Shown here one piece after another: positions 36,090-44,423 of a DNA stretch of 64,000 bases. The stretch is from the NCBI GenBank assembly GCA_964545315.1, contig CAZJGI010000003.1:53488-117487 (forward strand), in the 5' to 3' direction. Below the pieces are notes generated by a model. That model searched no databases, was not told where the DNA came from, and worked only from the letters and a program-made list of their open reading frames with translations. The translations under genes were made by a program, and so were the position numbers. Every line of letters starts with the position of its first letter. Position 1 is the first letter of the stretch. Source of the DNA: JAAYJR01 sp964545315 (lineage in GTDB: Bacteria > Bacteroidota > Bacteroidia > Bacteroidales > Prolixibacteraceae).

Positions 36090-36872
36090 ATGAAAGAGAA
36101 ATCAGTAGATGATTTTTTAGTGGTAGAAAACATTCAATTAAACAGCACTAACTTTCTGATCAGGATGGAAGCACCAATTCCTCTTCCGATTATTCATGCC
36201 GGACAATTTGTTAATGTTGAAGTAAAAGATTGCTCTGAAATTTTTCTTAGAAGGCCATTTTCTGTTTATGATGTTGACTATAAGAAAAATCATATTTCCA
36301 TAATTGTAAAAATTCTGGGAAGAGGTTCATACAAACTTGCCAGGTCAAAAAAAGGGGATATAATTAGTTTGATTTATCCGCTTGGACAAAGTTTTACCTA
36401 TCCTGTTAAGACAGAAAAGATACTTTTAATAGGTGGTGGCAGTGGAGTAGCACCCATGCTGTTCCTTGCCAAAGAATCCGGTCTGTCCAAAAATAATGTA
36501 GACATACTGTTAGGTGCCCGTACTTCAGATGACCATATTGATGTTTCTGATTACAGGGAATATGGAAATATTCAACTTACAACTGACGACGGAAGTGAAG
36601 GATTTAAGGGCACAGTTACAATGCATCCGCTAGTAACACAAGAACTTTCAAAATATAGTAAGATATACGCATGCGGACCTTTAGCCATGATGAAGGCAGT
36701 AGCTTTTGAAGCATCAGCAAAGGAAATATTTTGTGAAGTATCACTTGAGAATAACATGGCCTGTGGCTTTGGAGTGTGTCTTTGTTGCATTGAACCTACA
36801 GTCAGAGGAAATGTATGTGTTTGTACTGAAGGACCTGTTTTTAACATTAAAGATTTGAAATGGCAGAATTAG
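36090..36872 (+). CDS. pyrK: Dihydroorotate dehydrogenase electron transfer subunit PyrK
   Basis: 260 residues. A ferredoxin-reductase-type FAD domain carries RRPFSVYD, the NAD-binding half has LIGGGSGVAPML and YACGPLAMM, and the C-terminus has the PyrK 2Fe-2S cysteines in MACGFGVCLCCIEPTVRGNVCVCTEGPVF. PyrK transfers electrons from dihydroorotate, via PyrD FMN, to NAD+. The stop overlaps the pyrD start by 13 bases, consistent with a coupled PyrD-PyrK complex of the 1B type. Confidence 0.95.
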   Translation: MKEKSVDDFLVVENIQLNSTNFLIRMEAPIPLPIIHAGQFVNVEVKDCSEIFLRRPFSVYDVDYKKNHISIIVKILGRGSYKLARSKKGDIISLIYPLGQSFTYPVKTEKILLIGGGSGVAPMLFLAKESGLSKNNVDILLGARTSDDHIDVSDYREYGNIQLTTDDGSEGFKGTVTMHPLVTQELSKYSKIYACGPLAMMKAVAFEASAKEIFCEVSLENNMACGFGVCLCCIEPTVRGNVCVCTEGPVFNIKDLKWQN

Positions 36873-37771
36873 ATGTAAAAATACATAACCTGAAGTTAAA
36901 GAACCCTGTGATGCTGGCATCCGGGACATGTGGTTTTGCAGAAGAGATAGACAGCTTTTTCGATGTCTCGAAGGTTGGAGGACTGTTTTTAAAAGGTACA
37001 ACCTTAAATAACAGGGAAGGCAATAATTATCCGCGAATGGCAGAGACTGCATCAGGGATGTTAAATGCTGTCGGATTACAGAATAAAGGCGTTGACTATT
37101 TCATAAATCATATTTATCCACGCATTAAAGATTATAAAACAGCCTTAATAGTTAATGTTAACGGATCGACAGTTAATGAGTACATTCAGGTTACGGAAAA
37201 AATTGATTTACTGTCAAATATACCAGCCATCGAACTTAATATATCATGCCCTAATGTTAAAGAAGGAGGCATGGCTTTCGGAATTTCAGTAAAAGGGGCT
37301 GCAACTGTTACCAAAGCTGTGCGAAGGGTATATAATAAAACTTTAATTGTTAAGCTTTCGCCCAATGTTACCGATATTAGTGAAATCGCAAAGGCTGTTG
37401 AAGCTGAAGGTGCTGATTCTATCTCATTGATAAATACTTTACTTGGGATGTCAATTGACGCAGAGACGCGAAGACCCAGGCTTTCTACAATTACCGGAGG
37501 ATTATCAGGCCCTGCAGTTAAACCTGTCGCGTTGAGAATGGTTTGGCAGGTGGCACAAGCTGTAAAAGTTCCTGTAATAGGAATAGGAGGTATTATGAAT
37601 GCAGCCGATGCTGTTGAATTTTTGATTGCCGGAGCTTCTGCAGTTCAGGTGGGTACTGCCCTGTTTAAAAATCCGTTAATTCCTTTGGAAATTATCCGAG
37701 GCTTGAATGATTATATGGACAGGCATAATTTTAAAACAATTAAAGAGTTTTCAGGTTGTTTACAAATGTAA
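36860..37771 (+). CDS. pyrD: Dihydroorotate dehydrogenase 1B catalytic subunit
   Basis: 303 residues, the normal size for PyrDB. FMN- and substrate-binding motifs are seen: MLASGTCGF, GTTLNNREGN, the catalytic Cys in ELNISCPNVKEGG, IVKLSPNVTDI, LINTLLGMSIDAETRRP, and GIGGIMNAADAVEFLIAGASAVQVGTALF. It oxidises dihydroorotate to orotate in pyrimidine synthesis and partners PyrK, whose gene overlaps its start. pyrG, a later pyrimidine gene, lies 5 kb downstream. Confidence 0.96.
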   Translation: MAELDVKIHNLKLKNPVMLASGTCGFAEEIDSFFDVSKVGGLFLKGTTLNNREGNNYPRMAETASGMLNAVGLQNKGVDYFINHIYPRIKDYKTALIVNVNGSTVNEYIQVTEKIDLLSNIPAIELNISCPNVKEGGMAFGISVKGAATVTKAVRRVYNKTLIVKLSPNVTDISEIAKAVEAEGADSISLINTLLGMSIDAETRRPRLSTITGGLSGPAVKPVALRMVWQVAQAVKVPVIGIGGIMNAADAVEFLIAGASAVQVGTALFKNPLIPLEIIRGLNDYMDRHNFKTIKEFSGCLQM

Positions 37772-37862
37772 ATAGGATTTAACATATTTACTAATAAACT
37801 TTTTTGTAGTTTTAGTGTTTAATTAATAAAAATAATTTAACCGACTTAATATCAGTAATAAC

Positions 37863-39161
37863 ATGTCGAAATTTAATATTATAATGCCAAAACTTGGTGA
37901 AAGTATCCAGGAAGGTACTATTACTAAGTGGTTTGTAAAAGAGGGTGATAGCATCGAAGAAGATGATCTTCTTTTTGAAGTGGCAACAGATAAAGTTGAT
38001 TCAGAAATTCCATCTCCTGTTGATGGTGTAATAGAAAAAATTTTGTTTACTGAGGATACTTTGGTTGCTGTCGGGGATGTAGTTGCTGTTATTAAAACTG
38101 ACGCTGGAACAAGTGACTCATCTGATACTAAAGAAGAAAAAGAAGTTAATAAAGGGGATGGAGATTCAGCTGAAAAATCAGAAGTAAAAGATTCCGGATT
38201 TTCTTCAAAGGATAAAAAAGAGGGTGGAAGATTTTATTCACCACTTGTAATGACTATTGCCAGGGAGGAAGGAATTTCCTTTGAGGAGCTTGAAAAAATT
38301 GAGGGTTCAGGAATAAAGGGAAGAGTTCAAAAAAATGATCTCCTTGAATATCTGAAAAACAGAAAAATAAAGAAAGGTGAAGACACTACTGTTAGTAAAA
38401 AACCTGCTGATGAAAAAGAGAAGAAACCAGAGATGAAAATAATGGCTGGTGAAGAAGACGAGGTAATTGAAATGGACCGTGTCAGGAAGTTGATTGCAGA
38501 CCATATGGTTATGTCCAAAAAGATTTCACCTCATGTAACAACAATATTGGAAGCTGATGTTACAGAGATAGTTCTTTGGCGTAATAAGTATAAAGATGTG
38601 TTTCAGAAAAAATATGGTGAAAAGCTTACTTTTATGCCGTTTTTTATTGAAGCGGCGGCTGCATCTCTTGCTGAATTTCCAATGGTAAATTCATCTGTTG
38701 ACGGAGATAAGATCATTCTGAGAAAAAATATCAATATTGGAATAGCAGTTGCAAAAAATGATGGTAATCTGATTGTTCCGGTAATAAAAAATTCGGAGCA
38801 GAGAAATCTGGTAGGTTTGACAAAAGAACTTAACAGGCTTGCTGATGCAGCGCGTAATAATAAACTGAATCCTGATGATATTCAGGGAGGTACCTTTACC
38901 ATCACTAATTTTGGTACATTCAGAAACCTTATTGGTACGCCTATAATTAATCAGCCCCAGGTGGCTATCCTTGCTACCGGCAATATAGAAAAGAAACCTG
39001 CTGTATTAGAATTGCCTTCGGGTGATGCGATAGTTATAAGGCATAAAATGTTTCTTTCCTTATCTTATGATCACAGAGTGGTGGATGGTGCCCTGGGAGG
39101 TGCTTTTCTTAGAAAAGTTGCCGATCACCTGGAGCAATTTGATGTCAACAGGTCAATATAG
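37863..39161 (+). CDS. 2-oxoacid dehydrogenase E2, dihydrolipoamide acyltransferase
   Basis: 432 residues in the standard three parts: one lipoyl domain (residues 1-80) with the lipoylated Lys44 in EVATDKVDSEIP, a charged flexible linker, a peripheral subunit-binding domain (YSPLVMTIAREEGISFEELEKIEGSGIKGRVQKNDLLEYL), a second linker, and the acyltransferase domain from about 200 with the catalytic His in LSYDHRVVDG near the C-terminus. It carries acyl groups from E1 to CoA. Followed after 81 bases by the fused E1. Whether the substrate is pyruvate or branched-chain 2-oxoacids is not certain; the E1 resembles the branched-chain type. No E3 gene is nearby. Confidence 0.93.
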   Translation: MSKFNIIMPKLGESIQEGTITKWFVKEGDSIEEDDLLFEVATDKVDSEIPSPVDGVIEKILFTEDTLVAVGDVVAVIKTDAGTSDSSDTKEEKEVNKGDGDSAEKSEVKDSGFSSKDKKEGGRFYSPLVMTIAREEGISFEELEKIEGSGIKGRVQKNDLLEYLKNRKIKKGEDTTVSKKPADEKEKKPEMKIMAGEEDEVIEMDRVRKLIADHMVMSKKISPHVTTILEADVTEIVLWRNKYKDVFQKKYGEKLTFMPFFIEAAAASLAEFPMVNSSVDGDKIILRKNINIGIAVAKNDGNLIVPVIKNSEQRNLVGLTKELNRLADAARNNKLNPDDIQGGTFTITNFGTFRNLIGTPIINQPQVAILATGNIEKKPAVLELPSGDAIVIRHKMFLSLSYDHRVVDGALGGAFLRKVADHLEQFDVNRSI

Positions 39162-39242
39162 GCCGAATTTTAAGTTTTGCAGGCCATAAAATAATGAGTT
39201 CATTAAAAATTTACAGAGTATCAGAATTTTAAGAATAGTGAG

Positions 39243-41291
39243 ATGAAAGAGTTATCTGTGCCTAAAATATTTACAATAAAGAATACTCCCAAAGAGACGC
39301 TTGAAAAATGGTTATGGCTAATGTCAATAGGCCGTGCAATTGATGAAAAAGCACCTAATTATTTAAAGCAGGCCATAGGTTGGTCATACCATGCACCATA
39401 TGCTGGTCATGACGGAATTCAACTAGCTGCAGGACAGGTTTTTGAGAAGAAAAAGGACCATATGTTTCTTTATTACAGGGATATGCTGACCGCATTATCA
39501 AGTGGGATAACACCCGAAGAAATAATCCTCAACGGAATATCCAAGGCAACTGATCCTTCAAGCGGAGGGCGACATATGTCCAACCATTTTGCTAAACCGG
39601 AATGGAATATACATAGTGTATCCTCCTTAACAGGAAACCACACTCTTCATGCTGTAGGAGTAGCAAGGGCAATTAAATATTACGGCGATAAAACCGTTGC
39701 TATAAGCAATCAGGGAGAATCATCTGTAAGTGAAGGATTTGTTTATGAGGCATATAATGGAGCAGATAAAGAATTACTTCCTGTAATTTTTGTTATCCAG
39801 GATAATGGATACGGAATCTCTGTTCCAAAAAAGGATCAGACAGCCCAAAGGAAGGTAGCTAATAACTTTTCAGGATTTAAAAATCTCAGGATAATACATT
39901 GTAACGGAAAAGATGTATTTGATTCCATGAATGCCATGACTGAAGCCAAAAGGTACGCTATTGAGGAATCTAAACCGGTTATTGTTCAGGCCAACTGTAT
40001 CCGTATACATTCACATTCCAATTCGGATGATCATCTGCTTTACAGAAGTGAGGCGGAGAGAAATTATGTGGAAGAGTACGATCCGCTTGGCAAATTCCGA
40101 AGGTTATTGATACGATATCAAAGATTTTCAGAAGAAGAACTTAACCAGATTGACGAGAAGGTTAAATCAGAACTTAAAAAGATACATAAAGCGGCATTAA
40201 GTGCACCAGATCCAAAGCCTGAGTCTGTCTTTGATTTTGTATTGCCTGAACCTTATATTTCGACTAAATATCCCGATGGGTTACATAATGAGCAGGGAGA
40301 TAAAATAAAGCTTATTACTGCCTTGAATGAAACATTAAAAGCTGAATTCAGAAAGAATCCGGATACCTTTATATGGGGCCAGGATATGGCAAATAAAGAT
40401 AAGGGGGGTATTTTTAATGTCTCTAAAGGCATGCAAAAAGAGTTTGGGGCAAAAAGAGTTTTTAACGCCCCTATTGCTGAGGATTTTATAGTTGGTACTG
40501 CAAATGGAATGTCAAGATATAATGAGAACATAAGGATAGTTATTGAGGGAGCTGAATTTGCTGATTATTTCTGGCCAGCTATGGAGCAATATGTCGAAGC
40601 CAGTCATGATTACTGGCGGTCGAATGGAAAATTCGCCCCTAATGTTACAATCAGGCTTGCCTCAGGTGGGTATATAGGAGGAGGACTATACCACTCCCAG
40701 ACAATTGAAGGAGCTCTTGTATCTATTCCGGGAGTTCGTATTGTGTATCCTTCATTTGCAGATGACGCTGCAGGCTTGTTACGTACTGCAATCCGTTCGA
40801 AAGGTGTTACAATGTTCATGGAGCCTAAAGCTTTGTATCAAAGTCCGAAAGCAGCAACTTTTGTTCCTGACGATTTTGAAGTGCCTTTTGGTAAAGGCCG
40901 TATCAGGCGTGAAGGTAAAGACCTGACTATTGTGACATACGGAAATACAACACATATGAGCCTGGATGCTGCCGATAAACTTGACAAGGATGGTTATAGT
41001 GTTGAGGTACTTGACCTCCGCTCTTTAGTACCTCTTGATACAGATATTATTTTTGAATCAGTTAAAAAAACCAATAAAGTTTTAATAGCCCATGAAGACA
41101 AAGTGCATGGTGGTTTTGGAGGTGAATTAAGTGCTATTATTACTGAAAAACTTTTTGAATTTCTGGACGGACCTGTAAGAAGGATTGGATCTACATTTAC
41201 TCCGGTAGGCTTTAATCCTATCCTTGAACGGGCGATACTTCCGGATGTCAGCCGTATTTATGAAGCAGCGAAAGAATTATTATTGTATTGA
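39243..41291 (+). CDS. 2-oxoacid dehydrogenase E1, fused alpha and beta subunits
   Basis: 682 residues: the E1 alpha domain (about 1-330) with the thiamine diphosphate-binding NQGESSVSEGFVYEAYNGA...QDNGYGIS segment, and the E1 beta transketolase-like domain (about 345-682) with WGQDMANKDKGGIFNVSKGMQKEFG, RVFNAPIAEDFIVGTANGMS and RIGSTFTPVGF. In most bacteria the two are separate; the fused form is common in Bacteroidota and is usually annotated as branched-chain 2-oxoacid or pyruvate dehydrogenase E1. It decarboxylates the oxoacid and acylates the lipoyl group of E2, encoded just upstream. A flavodoxin gene starts 2 bases after its stop. Confidence 0.93.
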   Translation: MKELSVPKIFTIKNTPKETLEKWLWLMSIGRAIDEKAPNYLKQAIGWSYHAPYAGHDGIQLAAGQVFEKKKDHMFLYYRDMLTALSSGITPEEIILNGISKATDPSSGGRHMSNHFAKPEWNIHSVSSLTGNHTLHAVGVARAIKYYGDKTVAISNQGESSVSEGFVYEAYNGADKELLPVIFVIQDNGYGISVPKKDQTAQRKVANNFSGFKNLRIIHCNGKDVFDSMNAMTEAKRYAIEESKPVIVQANCIRIHSHSNSDDHLLYRSEAERNYVEEYDPLGKFRRLLIRYQRFSEEELNQIDEKVKSELKKIHKAALSAPDPKPESVFDFVLPEPYISTKYPDGLHNEQGDKIKLITALNETLKAEFRKNPDTFIWGQDMANKDKGGIFNVSKGMQKEFGAKRVFNAPIAEDFIVGTANGMSRYNENIRIVIEGAEFADYFWPAMEQYVEASHDYWRSNGKFAPNVTIRLASGGYIGGGLYHSQTIEGALVSIPGVRIVYPSFADDAAGLLRTAIRSKGVTMFMEPKALYQSPKAATFVPDDFEVPFGKGRIRREGKDLTIVTYGNTTHMSLDAADKLDKDGYSVEVLDLRSLVPLDTDIIFESVKKTNKVLIAHEDKVHGGFGGELSAIITEKLFEFLDGPVRRIGSTFTPVGFNPILERAILPDVSRIYEAAKELLLY

Positions 41292-41293
41292 TT

Positions 41294-41800
41294 ATGAATA
41301 AAACAGCAATTGTTTACAGTTACAATTCCCGGAAGTCGAAAAAGATTTCTGAAAAGATCATTAATGCCTTTGGCAAATCATTGATTGACCAGATTAATGC
41401 AGAGGAAGTAGGTAAAGATATTATTAATAAGTATGATCAGTTTATATTTAGTGTCCCTACCTGGTTTGATGGAGAATTGCCTAACTACTGGGATGAGTTT
41501 ATACCCGATTTTGAAGAGATGGATCTAAAGGGAAAGAAATTTGCCATATTCGGATTGGGAGATCAAAAAAATTATTCTGAGAATTTTTGCGACGCTATTG
41601 GTATGATGGCAGAGATTATTGAAGGTCGGGGAGGAACTATTGTAGGACAAACTTCTGCTGAAGGATATACCTTTGAAGCTTCAAGGGCATTAAGGGGAGA
41701 TATATTTGCAGGATTGCCTCTTGACCAGGAAAACCAGGCCAGATTGACTGCGGACAGAATTAAAAAATGGGTGGATCAACTTAAAAAGGAGTTTGAATAG
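41294..41800 (+). CDS. Flavodoxin
   Basis: 168 residues from ATG 41294, 2 bases after the E1 stop. The phosphate-binding loop at the N-terminus is YSYNSRKSKKISEKI, an altered form of the usual T/SxTGxT pattern. The FMN-contacting loops SVPTWFDGELPNYWDEF (with the aromatic Trp) and FGLGDQKNYSENFCDAIG are clear. It carries low-potential electrons. The close position after E1 suggests cotranscription with the oxoacid dehydrogenase complex, a setting that may reflect electron flow under iron limitation, but this is inference. Confidence 0.92.
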   Translation: MNKTAIVYSYNSRKSKKISEKIINAFGKSLIDQINAEEVGKDIINKYDQFIFSVPTWFDGELPNYWDEFIPDFEEMDLKGKKFAIFGLGDQKNYSENFCDAIGMMAEIIEGRGGTIVGQTSAEGYTFEASRALRGDIFAGLPLDQENQARLTADRIKKWVDQLKKEFE

Positions 41801-41815
41801 GAAGATTGTTTAAAT

Positions 41816-41847
41816 GTTTCATTGTTTCATTGTTTCATTGTTTCATT
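41816..41847. repeat. Octanucleotide tandem repeat (GTTTCATT)4
   Basis: Four exact copies of GTTTCATT followed by GTTTTTAG. It lies 15 bases after the flavodoxin stop and 53 bases before the GTG start of the TonB-domain gene. Copy number in such short arrays can change by slippage and could alter promoter spacing for the next gene. Confidence 0.95.
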
Positions 41848-41900
41848 GTTTTTAGTGGTTATTTTCAGAGATTACAGAATTAATTCACAATATTTACCCG

Positions 41901-42320
41901 GTGGGCATTTCAAAAAATAAAACATTCTTAAACCTTCCTGAATTTCCGGGGGGAAAGGATGCTTTGAAGCATTACATAAAGAGTAACCTTGTTTATCCCG
42001 AAGAAGCTTTAAAAAAAAGAGTGCAGGGAGTTGTTCAATTACTTGCTGAAATTGACGATAATGGTCTTGTACATGATGTTCATATTGAGAAGGGATTAGG
42101 AGCAGGTTGTGATGAGGAGGCTGCCAGACTGATTAAAAATGTCAGGTTCGGAGGGGTGAGAAATAGGGGAATAAGATTAAAGACCCGTAAAAAATTTAAA
42201 ATTCATTTTAAGTTACCTCCGGTTCAGAAAGTAAATTACATACTGAAAAACAAAGTGAATCGTGATGAGAACCAAAAGTCCGGTGGAAATTCTTATTCTT
42301 ATACTATTAATCTTGAATAA
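41901..42320 (+). CDS. TonB C-terminal domain protein
   Basis: 139 residues from a GTG start; the frame is closed by a TAG at 41853 and offers no ATG, so the start is uncertain. Residues 10-110 match the TonB_C domain: LPEFPGGKDALKHYIKSNLVYPEEALKKRVQGVVQLLAEIDDNGLVHDVHIEKGLGAGCDEEAARLIKNVRF. There is no membrane anchor or Pro-rich spacer, unlike true energy transducers. It could be a truncated TonB or a soluble interaction domain. The last 25 residues are polar (NRDENQKSGGNSYSYTINLE). It follows a short tandem repeat and precedes a repeat-rich intergenic region. Confidence 0.75.
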   Translation: MGISKNKTFLNLPEFPGGKDALKHYIKSNLVYPEEALKKRVQGVVQLLAEIDDNGLVHDVHIEKGLGAGCDEEAARLIKNVRFGGVRNRGIRLKTRKKFKIHFKLPPVQKVNYILKNKVNRDENQKSGGNSYSYTINLE

Positions 42321-42370
42321 GTATCAATTTATTTCATCAAATCTTTTACTGAATGAACACTCCAGCCATA

Positions 42371-42405
42371 TTACATTTGTAAAATATAATATTTTACAAA
42401 TGTAA
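42371..42405. promoter_or_regulatory. 35-bp near-perfect palindrome, paired TTACA-nn-TGTAA sites
   Basis: The left arm (TTACATTTGTAAAATAT) and right arm (ATATTTTACAAATGTAA) mirror each other except at the central base. It contains two complete 12-base dyads, TTACATTTGTAA at 42371-42382 and TTACAAATGTAA at 42394-42405, with centres 23 bases apart, about two helical turns. The left dyad also has a TACATTTG box. The core ACATTTGT is the same as in the dyad before the XRE gene at 35207. Confidence 0.5.
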
Positions 42406-42467
42406 AAAACATTGTGTGTTGTTTTATAGTCTATTTAATTCATGGTTGTTTTTTTATGGGATTTATT

Positions 42468-42498
42468 ATCCGTTCATTTAAGTGAAAGGCAAAGGATA
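42468..42498. repeat. Palindromic repeat, type A (inverted orientation)
   Basis: ATCCGTTCATTTAAGTGAAAGGCAAAGGATA. It is a slightly decayed copy of the A hairpin, here reading into the GCAAAGGATA tail. It is followed by ATGCACTGAACCC, similar to the flank of the copy at 63946, and by a type B copy 37 bases later. Confidence 0.9.
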
Positions 42499-42535
42499 AT
42501 GCACTGAACCCATATACTGCTTTTAATCGAAGCTT

Positions 42536-42567
42536 TATCCTTTGCCGTCGGTTTTAACCGACGGATA
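42536..42567. repeat. Palindromic repeat, type B (inverted orientation)
   Basis: TATCCTTTGCCGTCGGTTTTAACCGACGGATA. The hairpin is CCGTCGGTT-TT-AACCGACGG, with the TATCCTTTGC tail facing the A copy at 42468. The intergenic region 42321-42787 (467 bases) thus holds the palindrome at 42371, this A/B pair, and an AT-rich leader before pyrG; no ORF is seen. Confidence 0.92.
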
Positions 42568-42787
42568 TGTATCTAACTCACTACACACCTTCATTTTTAC
42601 TTGAACGATCTAAAATCTTTAATTATTCTGTATATTATAATCAGTTATCAATACGGTGAAATATCGTAAAGAAATCGAGTTAATTATTGTTAAATAGCTT
42701 TTGGCGCATTTAATGAGATTAATTTTACTAATCAGTTGCTTCATTTTTAATACGGATTAGTTTTCTAATCAGTATAATTAATTAATT

Positions 42788-44422
42788 TTGGAACTTTTAA
42801 AAAAAGTCAAACTATTGTCCGATACCAGATACATATTTGTGACAGGAGGGGTAACATCCTCACTAGGCAAAGGCATATTAGCTTCTTCCCTTGCAAGGCT
42901 TTTGCAATCCAGAGGGTATAGTGTTACTATTCAAAAGCTTGATCCTTACATTAATGTAGATCCCGGAACTTTAAATCCATATGAACACGGCGAATGCTTT
43001 GTAACAGAAGACGGGGCTGAAACTGATCTGGACCTTGGGCACTATGAACGATTTCTAAACGAGCCTACCTCACAGGCTAATAATGTAACTACAGGTGGTA
43101 TCTATCAATCTGTTATTAATAAAGAACGGAGGGGGGATTATTTGGGGAAAACAGTACAGATCATTCCTCATATAACTGATGAAATAAAGCATAGGATTAA
43201 GATTCTGGGAACAAAAGGCAAGTATGACATTGTCATTACTGAAATAGGAGGTACTGTAGGAGATATTGAATCACTGCCTTTTATTGAATCTGTAAGGCAG
43301 TTAAAAAGAGAACTGGGTATCAGGGCTCTTGTTATCCATTTAACCCTTGTGCCTTATCTTGCTGCCACCGGTGAACTGAAAACAAAGCCTACACAACATT
43401 CTGTGAAACTGCTTTTAGAAGCCGGAATCCAGCCTGATATTTTGGTGTTAAGGACTGAACATGACATTGATATTTCCTTACGTGAAAAAGTAGCTCTTTT
43501 TTGTAATGTAGACCCTGAGGCTGTCATTCAATCGGTCAACGTTTCAACAATATATGAAGTCCCTCTAAAAATGCTTGATGAGCATCTGGATACTATTGTA
43601 TTGAAGAAACTGGGGTTTGAAGTTTCGCAGGATGTCAATCTGGATGCGTGGAATACTTTTTTGCAAAAATTAAAAAACCCGAAGTTTGATGTAGATATCG
43701 GGCTTATAGGAAAATATATCGAACTTCATGATGCTTATAAATCTATTTCTGAAGCATTAATTCATGCCGGATCTGTCAATTGCTGCAAAGTGAATATAAA
43801 ATGGATTCATTCTGAGACAATTACATCTGATAATGTTGCTGAAGTATTATCAGACGTTAACGGTATAATTGTTGCTCCTGGTTTTGGTCATCGCGGGATG
43901 AATGGTAAAATTAATGCTGCCAGGTTTGCTCGTGAAAACAATATTCCATATCTTGGAATTTGTCTGGGAATGCAGGTTGCTGTTATTGAATTTGCAAGAA
44001 ATGTCCTTAACTTACAAGGTGCTGATTCAACTGAAATGAATCCGAGAACGTCATTTCCTGTAATTGATTTAATGGAACAGCAGAAAGGCATTACAAATTA
44101 CGGTGGAACTATGAGGCTTGGGGCCTATGAGTGCAGGATCATTGAAAATAACAGCAAATCATGTAATGCATACAATAAGTTAACCATCTATGAAAGGCAC
44201 CGGCACAGATATGAATTTAATGATGCATACAGGAAACAGTATATTGAAGCAGGTATGATCCCGGTTGGTGTAAATCCTGAAACCGATTTGGTTGAAATTG
44301 TCGAGATTCCTGGTCATAAGTGGTTTGTTGGCGTACAATTTCACCCTGAATATCAAAGTACAGTACTCAATCCTCACCCTTTGTTTGTTGATTTTATAAA
44401 AACATCGTTAGCTAAATATTAA
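42788..44422 (+). CDS. pyrG: CTP synthase
   Basis: 544 residues. The synthase domain begins IFVTGGVTSSLGKGILASSLARLLQSRG (P-loop) and carries the LDPYINVDPGTLNPYEHGECFVTEDGAETDLDLGHYERF motif; the class I glutaminase domain has PYLGICLGMQ with the nucleophile Cys and a HPEYQS His. It makes CTP from UTP, ATP and glutamine. No ATG is available: the ORF opens at TTG 42788, but TTG 42815 would give MSDTRYIFVTGG, closer to the usual N-terminus. Located one base before yidC, so the two are probably cotranscribed. Confidence 0.97.
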   Translation: MELLKKVKLLSDTRYIFVTGGVTSSLGKGILASSLARLLQSRGYSVTIQKLDPYINVDPGTLNPYEHGECFVTEDGAETDLDLGHYERFLNEPTSQANNVTTGGIYQSVINKERRGDYLGKTVQIIPHITDEIKHRIKILGTKGKYDIVITEIGGTVGDIESLPFIESVRQLKRELGIRALVIHLTLVPYLAATGELKTKPTQHSVKLLLEAGIQPDILVLRTEHDIDISLREKVALFCNVDPEAVIQSVNVSTIYEVPLKMLDEHLDTIVLKKLGFEVSQDVNLDAWNTFLQKLKNPKFDVDIGLIGKYIELHDAYKSISEALIHAGSVNCCKVNIKWIHSETITSDNVAEVLSDVNGIIVAPGFGHRGMNGKINAARFARENNIPYLGICLGMQVAVIEFARNVLNLQGADSTEMNPRTSFPVIDLMEQQKGITNYGGTMRLGAYECRIIENNSKSCNAYNKLTIYERHRHRYEFNDAYRKQYIEAGMIPVGVNPETDLVEIVEIPGHKWFVGVQFHPEYQSTVLNPHPLFVDFIKTSLAKY

Positions 44423-44423
44423 A

